This document shows positions 10,976 to 22,108 of a DNA stretch of 64,000 nucleotides, in pieces. A program made the position numbers and the translations under genes. Position 1 is the stretch's first letter, and each line of letters starts with the position of its first letter. The notes under the pieces were generated by a model that was given only the letters and a program-made list of their open reading frames with translations, was not told the DNA's origin and did not search any database. Source of the stretch: Ligustrum vulgare (taxonomy: Eukaryota > Streptophyta > Magnoliopsida > Lamiales > Oleaceae); contig OY743183.1 of the NCBI GenBank assembly GCA_963555705.1, forward strand, positions 48,659,466-48,723,465, read 5' to 3'.

Positions 10976-12672
10976 TGTTATCTCAAAATAGTGTACCGCA
11001 ACCGCACAGGTCGCGTACAAGTAATAAAGTGGACTTTTTGAGTCTGGATTGTCGATCCCACGAGGAATGTTTACTTTACATTATACAACTTTAATTAATT
11101 TAATTCTAACAGTAAAAAGAAACACACAATTAAAAGTTGATTTTGCAAAATTCTAAATTAACAAAACTAATTTTAAACCAAATTAAAATAAGGAAAATGG
11201 AAGATAAAATAGTTGGGATACATGATTTCACTTAACTCTCGCTTAAGTAATTTCTCAACACATGCAAATTAATAAATTACTCATTTACAATGTTAGACTC
11301 AATTTTTCAAGTTTAGCTAATTACCTCTCTCGAGTGAAATTAACTCTAATCAATTGGTTTAACCTACTATATCTCTATGTCGATTAAAGCCCAATCAATT
11401 GCATTAAATCTTTGTGAAAATAGCTCAATAGATCATCTAGGGTTTAAGGTATATCTTTATCCTTAACAAGAACCTAGAGCATTTATTATTTGGTCTAAAA
11501 TGCATAATATCTCTCTATTATCATACACTTCACAAAACATATATTTGGTGATCAATCAAACACATGGAATAATCTCAATAATAAACACACATGAAATAAG
11601 CTCAAAATTAATAAACAAACATTAAAATTACTTAAACTAAGTTAAGCTACATCAATCATCCCAACATAAAATAATTAGCCCATTATATAAATATTGCACA
11701 AAATTCGAGGTTTACAAAAATACATCACAAAATATAAAAATCAAAGATTAAAAATACAAGATAATGAAATAAATCACTTCCCTTGATTTTTGTCCCAAAA
11801 TTCCTTAAACAATGTTTTGAATCTTCACCTCACTTTTTGCTTCTTTGATCCAATGGAGACTAGCAACATGGAAACAAAAAAAAAAAACTACAAACTAAAT
11901 TACAAAATAAAGCAAAAACAAAGAAAAGAAAAGAAAGAAGAAGAAAAGGGGAGAAAGAGGCTAGGGTTTGGTGAGGAGAGATTGTGTTTTGGGTATTAAG
12001 AAATTGGAGTATATATACTCCCATAAATTAGACCTAAAAAGTCCCAAAAAACGCATACAATTATAGTCAAACACGCCCTTAATTTAAAATAACAAAAACA
12101 GAAAATTAAAATCGGAATTTGGTTGAAAATTGCCACGCAAACGCGTGGACAAAACCCACGCGATCACGTGGGAAACACAAAAATGGTCTGTTGAAATGTT
12201 GGGCGCATTTTGCGAGCACCCAACATTTCAATTGATTAGGCATGGACATATAACTATATTATTATTTTATTTTATTTTTGTCTTTTCTTGTTTTTCCTTT
12301 TTCCTTTTTTTTTCTTTTTCTTTTAAATAAATTGCACGTCAAGTCCCTGGTCTTCTTGTCTTCTTCAATTTAGTTCTCGAATTTTGACTTTTATTACAAA
12401 TATACCCCTGAAATATTTGCATATTTAGTCCTCCAACTTTCTGAGATGTTACAATTGAGTCCCCAAACTTTTTATTTCTTTCAATTAGGTCATTGGACAT
12501 TGAAATTGCTTCTCTTTTCGCTCAATTGCTCTCCAATCTTGTCCATTTTCTTTCCAATTGAGGTTGTACCTAATTGTACAAGATAAACACAATTTATAAG
12601 TAGAAATTCGCTCAATTTGTCAATTAAATTGTCGATTTAAAAGCAAAATAAGTGTGTAAAACACACTTATCA
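10976..12672 (-). repeat. 3' LTR of the nested element
   Basis: In plus orientation it begins TGTTATCTCAAAATAG and ends CACACTTATCA, matching 15709-17405 in order and length. It contains decayed copies of the palindrome cluster (12133-12229) that is perfect in the other LTR. Confidence 0.95.
12133..12229. repeat. Palindrome cluster in the left LTR (partly decayed)
   Basis: Three inverted repeats follow each other at 12133-12148, 12155-12172 and 12193-12229. The third has arms GAAATGTTGGGCGC and GCACCCAACATTTC around a 9-base loop. Relative to the other LTR, one C-to-T and one G-to-A change fall on paired positions and keep that pair, and one further change breaks a pair. Confidence 0.85.
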
Positions 12673-12688
12673 CACTCCCAAACTTGAG
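12673..12688 (-). other. Polypurine tract of the nested element
   Basis: On the minus strand CAAGTTTGGGAGTG abuts the TGATAAGTG start of the 3' LTR. This is the standard place to prime plus-strand DNA synthesis. Upstream on the same strand lies GAGACGAGCAAAAGC, a phrase often found next to the tract in Tat/Ogre elements. Confidence 0.85.
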
Positions 12689-13268
12689 CTTTTGCTCGTC
12701 TCGAGCAAAATTATCTACTAGTGCAATCAAGTTACATGGAATATAGATCAACAAAGTTAAATAACTTGCGAATTACTTATGAGTGTAAAATTGTATAATC
12801 AATTCAAAAGTATGATTCCAAATAATGCTACCAAAAAGAAGTTTAGCTAATCCAATGTTCGATCGGTGTGTGTGTGCATAGTCACTTTCAATTGTCAATT
12901 AAGTTTCAAGAATATTGATGAGTAAAGAGGTTTCAAGTCAAAACTAACCCACCATTAGTGGTCAATTCTTTCATTTCCCACTCGTGACATTCATCCCCCC
13001 AATAAATAGTTTTCTTTCCTCTCTCGGGATGCAATTCTAGAGGGTACTCTCAAATCACTCTTTTCTTTTTCCACTCTAGTTTGGGTGTGTTTTACCGACA
13101 ATCTTGACAACCTAGAAATGCGGTGACTCTCCACTAATGAGTGCTTCGACATTCAAGTTTATACTAAGCAATTCAAACTCACTATTCATCTAAGCCCTTA
13201 TGCAAGTACAAATGCATGATTTCTAACAACTAACGCGATGAATGCTCGTGTCTTCCCCACTCCCTTAA

Positions 13269-13590
13269 GCTTTCTAATTGACCCATGTAGCCAGCTTTAG
13301 GTCGGTAACTCCCCGATTTTTTTAAGATCAAAGGGTACTAGGTTTCAAAATACCCCTACGGACTTAATAACTCGAGTTAAAAAGGCTACAAAGAGAGGTA
13401 GATTTATTAAGCAAATGCAATGATGAAGTGCTCTTTTTTTTTTTTCAAGTGTGTGTGTGAGTACCCTACTCATTAAACTTTCTAATTGACCCATGTAGCG
13501 AGCTTTAGGCCGGTGACTCCCAAGTTTCAAACTTAAGGCACCAAGTTTTAAGTTACTCCTACGGGCTTAATTGCTCGAGTCAAAAAGGCT
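13269..13590. repeat. Direct repeat in the internal region, about 115 bp x 2
   Basis: A block that starts CTTTCTAATTGACCCATGTAG and runs to CTCGAGT(T/C)AAAAAGGCT occurs at about 13269-13387 and 13478-13590. The two copies are some 80-85% alike by eye. A T-run and a short GT repeat lie between them. Confidence 0.8.
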
Positions 13591-13750
13591 TCGAGATAGG
13601 GCAATGAAATGCAGAAATTAAAATGGGCTTAGAACTTTAGCATATGGTCATTACTTAGCTTATACTTGGCGAAATACACTCCACACAAAATTTATTTCCA
13701 ACAAGCGTGGAATCACCACACGTCTAGACCGTCTCCTTCACCGGGTCGAC

Positions 13751-14235
13751 CACCCCCAAACTTGTCTTACAATAGGATCAAGAGATTTAGAGTACTAGGA
13801 AAAACTGGATAGGTTGATAAAAAATAAAATACAAGCTCACAACCTAATTCTTCTACTTCATTAACCTCTTCACCCTTCAACAATTCCCAAACTTCACCAA
13901 CAATCAATTATGACTATCGTGCTCAAGATAATTAGAATCTTGCATGCATAAGCATTTTATAAAAATAGACACAAGTAGCATATTGGTCATAAATCATGAA
14001 TCGATTACAATTTTAAACATCAAGTAATCCTGGACGGCAAGGCTATCTAACACGTCAATACACAATAGGAAATCACCCCCAAACTTGAAATGCACATTGT
14101 CCTCAATGTGTAAAATAAAATCAAAGTAAGAGGAAAGAAGTTACTAGACATCCCAAGAAGTGGTGGGGTACTCATAAGTAGTCTTGGGTATGTGAAACTC
14201 TCATTGCAATCATCAACAATCCACCCCCAAACTTG
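13751..14235 (-). repeat. Three internal copies of the polypurine motif
   Basis: CAAGTTTGGGGGTG occurs on the minus strand at 13751-13764, 14074-14087 and 14222-14235, with the functional tract at 12673-12686 being a one-base variant. All point the same way. Weaker forms lie near 14563. Confidence 0.88.
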
Positions 14236-14738
14236 TGTTGAAGCCTCCAATCAATTGAACACAAATTTCTCCAATGAGGCATTTCATCGAACACAATGTG
14301 AGCGTCCTATAAAAATACAAGAAAAGAGAAGATATTAAGTGGTGAATGACCCAAAAATTAAAATTACATTCAACATTTCAATTCTAACTCATAAATCCAA
14401 TATAATTTGCCCATCCACATCAATATTAAATCACACTTGAAGATAAAATACAATGTGCACCAAGTGATTTAAAAATGAGTTTTAAGCAAATATTTGACTT
14501 TGAAAGTTTGATACGAGTGCATGCTAGAATTAAATGAGAATGGATTGGAGCCATTTCACACTACCCAACTTGAGGAAAATAAATGTAGAAGATAGAGACT
14601 TGGGCCTAACCAACTTATTTGCAAGAAAGTAAATAATATACAAAAAATAAAAATAAAGCAAGTAAAGGATAGAGAATGGGTTGTCTCCCATTAAGCTCTT
14701 ATTTTAAAGTCATTAGCTCGACTCTCCGCATAAGTACT

Positions 14739-15521
14739 TCATGGCACTCTAAACATAGCTTTTGATGCCTTGCCCATTTTGCTTATTTTGACTTTGCTCC
14801 ACTCTTCATTTGATCTAAACACTTGCACTTTTCCCCTCCCAAAGTCATGGGACTTGCCTATTCCATCCAATTCAAATTCAACTAAATAGACATGCACCTC
14901 CTCAAGTGGCTTAATCACAAATTCAATTATTGGACAATCAATGAAGTTAAGAGAATTTGATTTGATCTCTTCCTCATTAATTGCCACTTCTCCAAGAGAT
15001 TCTTTTGTGATTAAATTGTCATTCTCTTCAAGTTCATCTTCTTTAGCTGACTTCTCCTCGGATTGAATGACCGATCCAAAATTTGAATCCATGGGCAACA
15101 GCAAGTTTTTCCTATTAATCCCCAAGAGTGGATTATACCCCCACATTCGAAATTCTTCCCAATACATGACATCCCCCATAATTATATCATCTTCATCCAA
15201 ATTAGCAAGCTCATTGTAATACTTTGCAAGTACCTTCTCATTCAATAGTGGAGGACCATCTCTCACAAGAGTGATGTCCCCATCCCAATCATCCGGTACA
15301 CAATCTCCAGAGAGCATGTAACTTACATCCAATGTGTCACTTGCTTGTTTTTGACATTTCAAATATTGTCTAAACGTAATAAGCTTCGACGTAATCAAAC
15401 TATTGCCCGAAAACAAATATTGTCCATTATAATGCATCTTGTAACAAATTTCACAACTTGAATATTCTTCAAGCATGCATTCATCACCCATGTTGAGATT
15501 GTTCATTGCAATTGCTTTCAT
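14739..15521 (-). CDS. Uncharacterised 260-residue protein of the nested element
   Basis: This is an uninterrupted 260-codon frame placed right after the primer site region, where gag would normally be. I do not recognise a family. It is acidic in its middle and C-terminal half (EEKSAKEDELEENDN), Cys-containing near the start (CEICYKMHYN) and has no obvious zinc knuckle, protease, RT or integrase motif. No signal peptide or membrane segment is evident. In an element whose LTRs already differ by several percent and whose neighbours are full of stops, an open frame this long is noteworthy. It could be a captured host fragment, a remnant of a gag-like protein, or an element-specific protein. Its start is the first ATG of the frame. 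Confidence 0.6.
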   Translation of the reverse strand: MKAIAMNNLNMGDECMLEEYSSCEICYKMHYNGQYLFSGNSLITSKLITFRQYLKCQKQASDTLDVSYMLSGDCVPDDWDGDITLVRDGPPLLNEKVLAKYYNELANLDEDDIIMGDVMYWEEFRMWGYNPLLGINRKNLLLPMDSNFGSVIQSEEKSAKEDELEENDNLITKESLGEVAINEEEIKSNSLNFIDCPIIEFVIKPLEEVHVYLVEFELDGIGKSHDFGRGKVQVFRSNEEWSKVKISKMGKASKAMFRVP

Positions 15522-15687
15522 ATTTTGCCAAAGTTAGAATTAAATATGCAAAGAAAGAAAACCAAACACAAGAGAGATTAGAATTGTGGTGGTTAACCAA
15601 AGACAACAAAATAAAATATAAAACCAAAATAATTACAAATTGTTAAAACTAAAATCAAATAAAGTAATAATCAAAGTAAAGCATTCC

Positions 15688-15702
15688 CTAACAACGGCGC
15701 CA
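15688..15702 (-). other. Primer binding site of the nested element (Asp tRNA type)
   Basis: On the minus strand TGGCGCCGTTGTTAGGG follows the 5' LTR after a short AGTTTT spacer. It matches the end of plant tRNA-Asp (TGGCGCCGTTGCCGGGG) except for three transition changes. This primer type is usual in Athila/Tat-like elements. Confidence 0.82.
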
Positions 15703-15708
15703 AAAACT

Positions 15709-17405
15709 TGTTCGCTCAAAATAGTGTAACGCAAGGGCACGGGTCGCGTATAAGTAATAAAGTGGACTTTTTGAGTTCGGATTGTCGATCCCACAAGGAA
15801 TGTTTACTTTAGATTATACAACTTTAATTAATTTAATTCTAATAATAAAAAGAAACACACAATTAAAAGTTGATTTTGGAAAATTCTAAATTAACGAAAC
15901 TAATTTTAAACCAAATTAAAATAAGGAAAATGGAAGATAAAATAGTTGGGATTCATGATTTCACTTAACTCTCGCTTAAGTAATTTCTCAACACATGTAA
16001 ATTAATAAATTACTCATTTATAATGTTAGACCCGATTTTCCAAGTTTAGCTAATTACCTCTCTCGAGTGAAATTAACCATAATCAATTGGTTTAACCTAC
16101 TATATCTCTATGTCGATTAAAGCCCAATCAATTGCATTAAATCTTTGTGAAAATAGCTCAATAGATCATCTAGGGTTTAAGGTATATCTCTATCCTTAAC
16201 AAGAACCTAGAGCATTTGTTATTTGGTCTAAAACGCATAATATCTCTCGATTATCATACACTTCACAAAACATATATTTGGCGATCAATCAAACACGTGG
16301 AATAATCTCAATAACAAACACACATGAAATAAGCTCAAAATTAATAAACAAATATTAAAATTACTTAAACTAAGTTAAGCTACATCAATCATCCCAACAT
16401 AAAATAACTAGCCCATTATATAAATATTGCACAAAAATTGAGGTTTACAAAAATACATCACAAAATATAGAAATCAAATATTAAAAATACAAGATAATGA
16501 AATAAATCACTTCCCTTGATTTTTGCCCCTAAATTCCTTAAATAATGTTTTGAATCTTCACCTCACTTTTTGCTTCTTTGATCTAATGGAGACTAGCAAC
16601 ATGGAAACAAAAATAAACTACAAACTAAATTGCAAAATAAAGCAAAAACAAAGAAAAGAAATGAAAAGAAAGAAGAAGAAAAGGGGAGAAAGAGCCTAGG
16701 GTTTGGTGAGGAGAGATTGTGTTTTGGGTGTTAAGAAATGGGAGTATATATACTCCCATAAATTAGACCTAAAAAGTCTCAAAAAATGTGTACAATTATA
16801 GTCAAACACGCCCTTAATTTAAAATAACAAAAACTATAAATTAAAATCGAAATTGGGTTGAAAATTGCCACGCGATCGCGTGGACAAAACCCACGCGATC
16901 GCGTGGGAAACACAAAAATGGTATGTTGAAATGCTGGGCGCATTTCGCGAGCGCCCAGCATTTCAATTGATTAGGCATGGACATATAACTATATTATTAT
17001 TTTATTTTATTTTTTGTCTTTTCTTGTTTATCCTTTTTCCCTTTTTTTTTTTCTTTTAAATAAATTGCACGTCAAGTCCCTGGTCTTCTTGTCTTTTTCA
17101 ATTTAGTTCTCGAATTTTGACTTTTATTACAAATATGCCCCTGAAATATTTGCATATTTAGTCCTCCAACTTTCTGAGATGTTGCAATTGAGTTCCCAAA
17201 CTTTTGATTTCTTTCAATTAGGTCCTTGGACATCGAAATTGCTTCTCTTTTCGCTCAATTGCTCTCCAATCTTGTCCATTTTCTTTCCAATTGAGGTTGT
17301 ACCTAATTGTACAAGATAAACACAATTTATAAGTAGAAATTCGTTCAATTTGTCAATTAAATTGTCGATTTAAAAGTAAAATAAGTGTGTAAAACACACT
17401 TATCA
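15709..17405 (-). repeat. 5' LTR of the nested element
   Basis: It is the right-hand LTR in plus coordinates, 1697 bp, with TG...CA ends. It holds the intact palindrome cluster at 16868-16964 and long pyrimidine/purine runs near 16620-16690 and 16995-17060. Confidence 0.95.
16868..16964. repeat. Cluster of three perfect palindromes / hairpins in the LTR
   Basis: CCACGCGATCGCGTGG (16868-16883) is a perfect 16-bp palindrome. It is followed six bases later by an 18-bp one, CCCACGCGATCGCGTGGG (16890-16907). A 14-bp perfect inverted repeat (arms 16928-16941 and 16951-16964, GAAATGCTGGGCGC and its complement) closes a 9-base loop. The cluster is far richer in CG than its surroundings. Confidence 0.93.
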
Positions 17406-17936
17406 GATGGCATGGACATGCAGAATGCTCCCGATCAGATTTTATTTATGGCCTTCCAACAAGCCTTAACAAATTTAGCCAGAGCTGGTTTTCTGCAATA
17501 CCCCTAGGGTCAATCTCCTCCTTTGCTGATCTTACTGAGAAATTCACGGCTTTTTTTTGCAAGTAGCAAAAGGATCAAGAAAATCGCTGCTTCCCTTATG
17601 CAGTTAAGGCAAGGACAGAATGAAACAGTACTGGAGTTCATGACTCGATTTAATGCTGAAAGACTTCAGATTCCAGATCTTCACATCTCATCGGCCACTT
17701 CAGTCTTGACCTTGGCTATTTGGGATCCGGAATTCAGAATGTCCCTGTCCAAGAATCCACTTGCGAATGTGACAGAACTTCTCCGAAGGGCCGAGGAATA
17801 CATAAATATGGAAGAAACATTGTTGTTAGTTAGGGTACAAGATCAAGTTCATGGAGCAATAGTACAGTCTTCGGAACCCTTCAAACAGGACATAAGAGAT
17901 CAAGACAAGAAGATGGAAAGAACTCTTCCTGATTAA
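17406..17936 (+). pseudogene. Tat gag, capsid domain continued
   Basis: The frame picks up after the nested insertion with DGMDMQNAPDQILFMAF, QALTNLARAGFLQYP and, after a TAG, the conserved gag block IAASLMQLRQGQNETVLEF and MTRFNAERLQI. Short compensating frame changes are visible near 17530, where the neighbouring frame gives the expected ADLTEKFTAFF text. The reading stops at 17936. Confidence 0.88.
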
Positions 17937-18004
17937 ATACAAAGGGAAGTAGTTATGGGCATCAGAGTTTAACTCCATTTAATGCTCCATGATCTCACAT
18001 CCTC

Positions 18005-18196
18005 ATGGAAATCAAGGGGCGTGAAGATTTGCGTTGGCCAAAGCCTATCAAGGGGAAGATCGACGAAAATAATCGACATAAGTATTGTGACTTCCACAAA
18101 AGCCCGGGTCATACCACGGATGAGTGCAGAACACTAAAAAAGGAGAAGGAAGCCCTCATAAAAAGAGGCTTCCTGGAACATTACATAAAGAAATAG
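18005..18196 (+). pseudogene. Tat gag zinc-knuckle region
   Basis: The frame shows DENNRHKYCDFHKSPGHTT followed by DECRTLKKEKEALIKRGFL. The CX2H...H...C arrangement and the following phrase are the usual Tat nucleocapsid-like segment between capsid and protease. A stop follows at about 18194. Confidence 0.85.
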
Positions 18197-18391
18197 GATA
18201 ATGATCATGTAAGAGGAGGAGAAAAGAACAGATCCGCTAGCACCATAAATTTTATCGTCGGAGGAATAGCTTCTGGAGGCGATTCAAATAAAGTAAGGAA
18301 AAATCATGCTCGGGCACTGGATGATCAGGAGATAAGGTCGGGTAGTCATGACCATGAAATTTCAAAACATATCAGTTTCGGTAACGCTGAC

Positions 18392-18973
18392 ATGGAAGGA
18401 ATTTCTTATCCCCACGATGATGTCGTTGTGATCAGTGCCACAATCGCGAAATTTGATGTAAGGAGGGTGCTTGTGGATAATGGAAGTGCGGCCATTGTCC
18501 TTTCTTTGGAAGCCTTCAACAAGATCCAGCTCCCCAAATATCGGCTCCGTCAAGTCATTACTCCGCTGACTGGCTTCGGAGGAGGAACGGTGAAACCTGA
18601 AGGTTTAATTGACCTTCCTACTTCCCTTGGATCAGAAGGATAATTGGTAATGAAGATGACCCCATTTCAGGTTTTGAAGACCCCAATGGCCTACAACACC
18701 ATCTTGGGAAGACCGTTTTTAAATAGCTTAAAGGTCATAGTATCAACATATCATCTGTCCATCAAATTCCCAACTTCCGCAGGCATAACAACAGTACAGG
18801 GAAATCAATCAGTGGCCAGAAGTTGTTATATCAGCTGTATTGGAAAGGGCAGAACATACTTGATGTCAATTGAACTTAATGTGGAAGAGCGCATGTCACC
18901 AGTAGAAGAGCTGGAAGAAGTTCAAATCTCAGAAGGGAAGAGTTTCGCGATTGGGAAGGAACTCCAAATTTAA
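18392..18973 (+). pseudogene. Tat aspartic protease
   Basis: The reading shows the active-site region VRRVLVDNGSAAIVLSLEAF. The usual DNGSS/DSGSS signature is altered to DNGSA. It continues through a stop at 18641 into MAYNTILGRPFLNSLKVIVS and YHLSIKFPTSAGI, the conserved second half of Tat proteases. The protein would cleave the Gag-Pol precursor; this copy is interrupted. Confidence 0.87.
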
Positions 18974-20108
18974 TGAAGGAAGAACTGTCGCAATGTTTAA
19001 AGAAAAATATTGACATATTTGCATGGAGCGCTGAAAACATGCCCGGGATTGACCCCGCACTCGTCGAACACATGCTTAACGTCATACCCGACAAGAAGCC
19101 CGTAAAACAACAAAAAGAATGTTTGCCACAGAAAGGAGGTGGATAATAAAAGAAGAAGTGGATAAGCTTTTGAAACCAGGATTTATCAAAGAAGTAAATT
19201 ATCCAAAATGGCTAGCTAATGTGGTCTTGGTGAAGAAGCCGAATGGCAAGTGGCTAGTCTGCATAGATTTCATAGATTTAAACAAAGCATGTCCAAAAGA
19301 CATTTATCCTCTTCCTCGGATAGACAGATTAGTGCATTCCACATCAAGTTCTGAGCTTTACAGCTTCCTCGACGCATTCTCAGGATATCATCAGATTCGG
19401 ATGGCACGGGAAGATCAGGAAAAAACTTCCTTTATGGCAGATGAAGGAGTATATTGTTATAAAGTCATGCCCTTTGAATTGAAGAATGTCAGAGCTACTT
19501 ATCAAAGACTGGTAAACATGGTCTTCTCCAAGCACATTGGAATGAACATTGAAGTATATGTTGATGACATGGTAGTAAAGAGCTCGAGAAAGAAAGACCA
19601 CATTTCTGACCTGGGAGACATATTCTGTACACTCAGAGAACATCAGATGAAATTGAATCCCGCCAAGTGCGCCTTCGGAGTAAGCTCGGGAAAATGCTTG
19701 GGATTCATGATCACTCAGAGAGGCATCAAAGTTAATCCAAATAAAATTATAGCCCTTATATCAATGGAACCTCCCAGGAATATCAGGGAAGTACAGAAGC
19801 TTACAGGGAGAGTGGAAACATTGGGCCGTTTTATGTCAAGGGCAGCAGATAAATGTTTTCCCTTCTTCAAGACTCTCAGGGGAAACAAAGACTTCAGATG
19901 GGATGAAGAGTGCGAGATCACCTTCAGGAAGTTGAAGGAATATTTGGGTACTCCTCCAGTTTTGGTAAAACCTCATCTAGGAGACAATTTGTTCTTATAT
20001 CTAGCAGTTTCAGATCATACTGTGAGCGCCGTTCTGGTCAAAGAGGAAGGGAAGGCCCAAAAACCCGCATATTATGTCACCAAGATGATGTTGGACGAAG
20101 AAACCTAA
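18974..20108 (+). pseudogene. Tat reverse transcriptase
   Basis: Upstream of 19119 the text of the RT entry region (IDIFAWSAENMPGIDP, then VIPDKKPVKQQK) lies in another frame. From 19119 the frame gives VKKPNGKWLVCIDFIDLNKA, SFLDAFSGYHQIRMA and the catalytic YVDDMVVKSS, followed by the connection and the start of the Ty3 RNase H (YLAVSDHTVSAVLVKEEGK). A frameshift and a stop at 20106 end it. RT copies element RNA into DNA. Confidence 0.93.
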
Positions 20109-20324
20109 TATACACTAGCAAAACAACTTGTACTTGCCTTGGTTGCAGCAGCTAGAAAATTAAGACCTTACTTTCAAGCTCACGCTATAATTGTCCTCAC
20201 CAATCAGCCCTTAAAACAGATCTTGCAAAAACCGAATGTATCTGGTAGTTTACTCAAATGGTCAATCGAGCTTGGAGAATATGACATCTAGTTCAAACCT
20301 CGACCTTCTATAAAAGCACAGGTC
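20109..20324 (+). pseudogene. Ty3-type RNase H, C-terminal part
   Basis: After the stop at 20106 the same frame continues with LAKQLVLALVAAARKLRPYF, then IIVLTNQPLKQIL and LLKWSIELGEYDI, the standard end of the Ty3 RNase H. A further TAG lies near 20291. It removes template RNA during reverse transcription. Confidence 0.85.
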
Positions 20325-21032
20325 TTGGCTGACTTCGTCCCCGAACTCGTCCCAAGACCTCAGAGGCCAACAGGTCATGACAGAGAAGAGCCCACATGGA
20401 CTTTGCAAGTGGACGGAGCATCGAATGTCGCAGGCTCGAGGGCCAGAATCATACTAAAGAAAGATGATGGCACAATGAAAATTCAGTGTGCAATAAGGTT
20501 CGACTTCCCAGCAACTAATAATGAAGCAGAGTATGAAGCAGTTATTGCCGGACTTCAAGCAGCTCAACATCTAGGGGTCGAGCATGTCAAAATCTTAAGT
20601 GATTCACAGTTGGTGGTAGAGCAGGTGAACGGAACCTTTGAAGCAAAAGATGAGAAAATGTCGTCTTACAAGATGATAGTTTTGGATTTGCAAAGAAAGT
20701 TCAAGTCTTGCTGCATTGACAAAATTTCGAGGTCCACCAATCATAAAGCAGATGGCCTGTCAAGATTAAATTTTTCCAATCTTGACCATTTAGAGAGAAC
20801 TATATTCATACGAACTCTTCATGAACCCAGCATTACACATCAGTTCGATGTCATGGATATTTCAAATCATGAACCTAGTTGGATGGATCCAATTGTTGAA
20901 TATTTAACATCAGGAAAGTTTCTGGATGACAAATCAGAGGCAAGAAAAGTCAAAGCAAGGGCCCCGAGGTATATTTATTGCAGAATACCTTGTTCCGTCG
21001 AAGTCTTACACTTCCTTACCTGCGATGCCTAA
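20325..21032 (+). pseudogene. Second, archaeal-type RNase H of Tat elements
   Basis: The frame has all expected acidic positions: LQVDGASNVAGS, the NNEAEYEAVIAGL block, KILSDSQLVVEQV and NHKADGLSRL. This domain, placed between the Ty3 RNase H and integrase, is a diagnostic gain of the Tat lineage and is also seen in plant aRNH proteins. The domain itself is free of stops over about 160 residues, in contrast to its neighbours. It then runs into the integrase leader and ends at 21030. Confidence 0.93.
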
Positions 21033-22108
21033 CTCCGAAAGAAGCAGCCATTGCCATGGCCGAGGTTCATGAAGGAATTTGTGGAGGACACCAAAGAGCA
21101 AGAGCACTGGTATTGAATTTAATGCGATACGGATAATATTGGCCAACCATGAAGAAGGACACACTCTGTTATCTGAAATCTTGCGATAAGTGCCAAAGAT
21201 TCGTAGCCCAATTATATCAACCCGCTGAAGAACTATCCTCAATTATGTGCCCATATCCCTTCGCTCAATGGGGAATTGACATACTTGGGCCATTCCCCAT
21301 AGCTCGCGGTCAGGTCAAGTTCTTAGCAGTGGTTGTGGAATACTTCACAAAATGGGTAGAAGCAGAACCCCTTGCCGTAATCACAGAGCAAAAGTTGGAG
21401 GCATTTGTATGGAAGTCAATTATCTGTCGTTTTGGTCTTCCTAAGACATTAATCACTGATAAGGAGCGTCAGTTCGAGTGCCAAGCCTTCAAATAGTTCT
21501 GCAACAACCTAGGAATAGAACACAGGTTAACTTCCGTTTCGCACCTGCAAAGTAATGGATTAGCTGAAGTTACGAACAGACACATCTTATAAGACTTGAG
21601 GACTCACCTGGATAGTGCCAAAGGTGATTGGCCCGATCTCCTCCCAGAAATACTTTGGACCAATTGAACAACATTCAAAACTGCAACAGGGGAGACTTCA
21701 TTCATGCTTGCCTTTGGGATGGAAGCTGCTGTCCCAGTAGAAGTAACAATTCCGAGCTTCCGTACAATGGCTACGGGATCACCCGACCAGATTGAGGGAT
21801 AGAGAGAAAGTCTAGATCTTCTGGAAGAAGTCAGGGAAAATGCATCATTGAGAATAGCAGCTTATCAACAGGCCATGACCAAGAAGTTCAATATCCGAGT
21901 GAAGAAGAGAGAATTCAGAATGGGAGATCTTGTCCTTCATCGAAGCGAGGCTACCGGTCATCAACCTGCGAAACTTGGACTTATTTGGGAAGGACCATAC
22001 GAAGTCATTCGAAAAGTAGGAAAGGGCTCATATAGTCTCCGCACAATGGATTCAAGACCTCTTCCTCGGCCATGGAATGTGGAAAATTTGAAGCCATACT
22101 ATAAGTAA
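21033..22108 (+). pseudogene. Tat integrase
   Basis: The zinc finger end CYLKSCDKCQRF and the core (WGIDILGPFPIARG, LPKTLITDKERQF, then SNGLAEVTNRHIL) are readable, with stops at 21494, 21590, 21666 and 21800. The C-terminal part is an 86-codon frame (21848-22108) with MGDLVLHRSEA and LGLIWEGPYEVIRKVGKGSY, then WNVENLKPYYK, the normal end of Tat pol. Most stops can be explained by C-to-T or G-to-A changes. Confidence 0.92.

Larger units (their letters stand above)
10976..17405 (-). mobile_element. Non-autonomous Tat/Ogre-like LTR element (LARD type) nested in the Tat gag
   Basis: Two LTRs of 1697 bp each bound a 3.0-kb internal region. A perfect 5-bp target duplication GATGG lies at 10971-10975 and 17406-17410. 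Orientation follows from the TGATAAGTG start at 17405 going left, the primer site beside the right LTR and the polypurine tract beside the left LTR. No gag or pol text is present; a single 260-codon frame is the only sizeable coding region. The LTRs differ by roughly 4-6% by eye, less than those of the host Tat element, as expected for a later insertion. Confidence 0.93.

Noticed and set aside
12130..17059. Two similar 64-66 codon frames starting MPR(K/D)RVDKTHAI
   Set aside because: They lie in the two LTRs of the nested element over the palindrome cluster. No independent support for translation.
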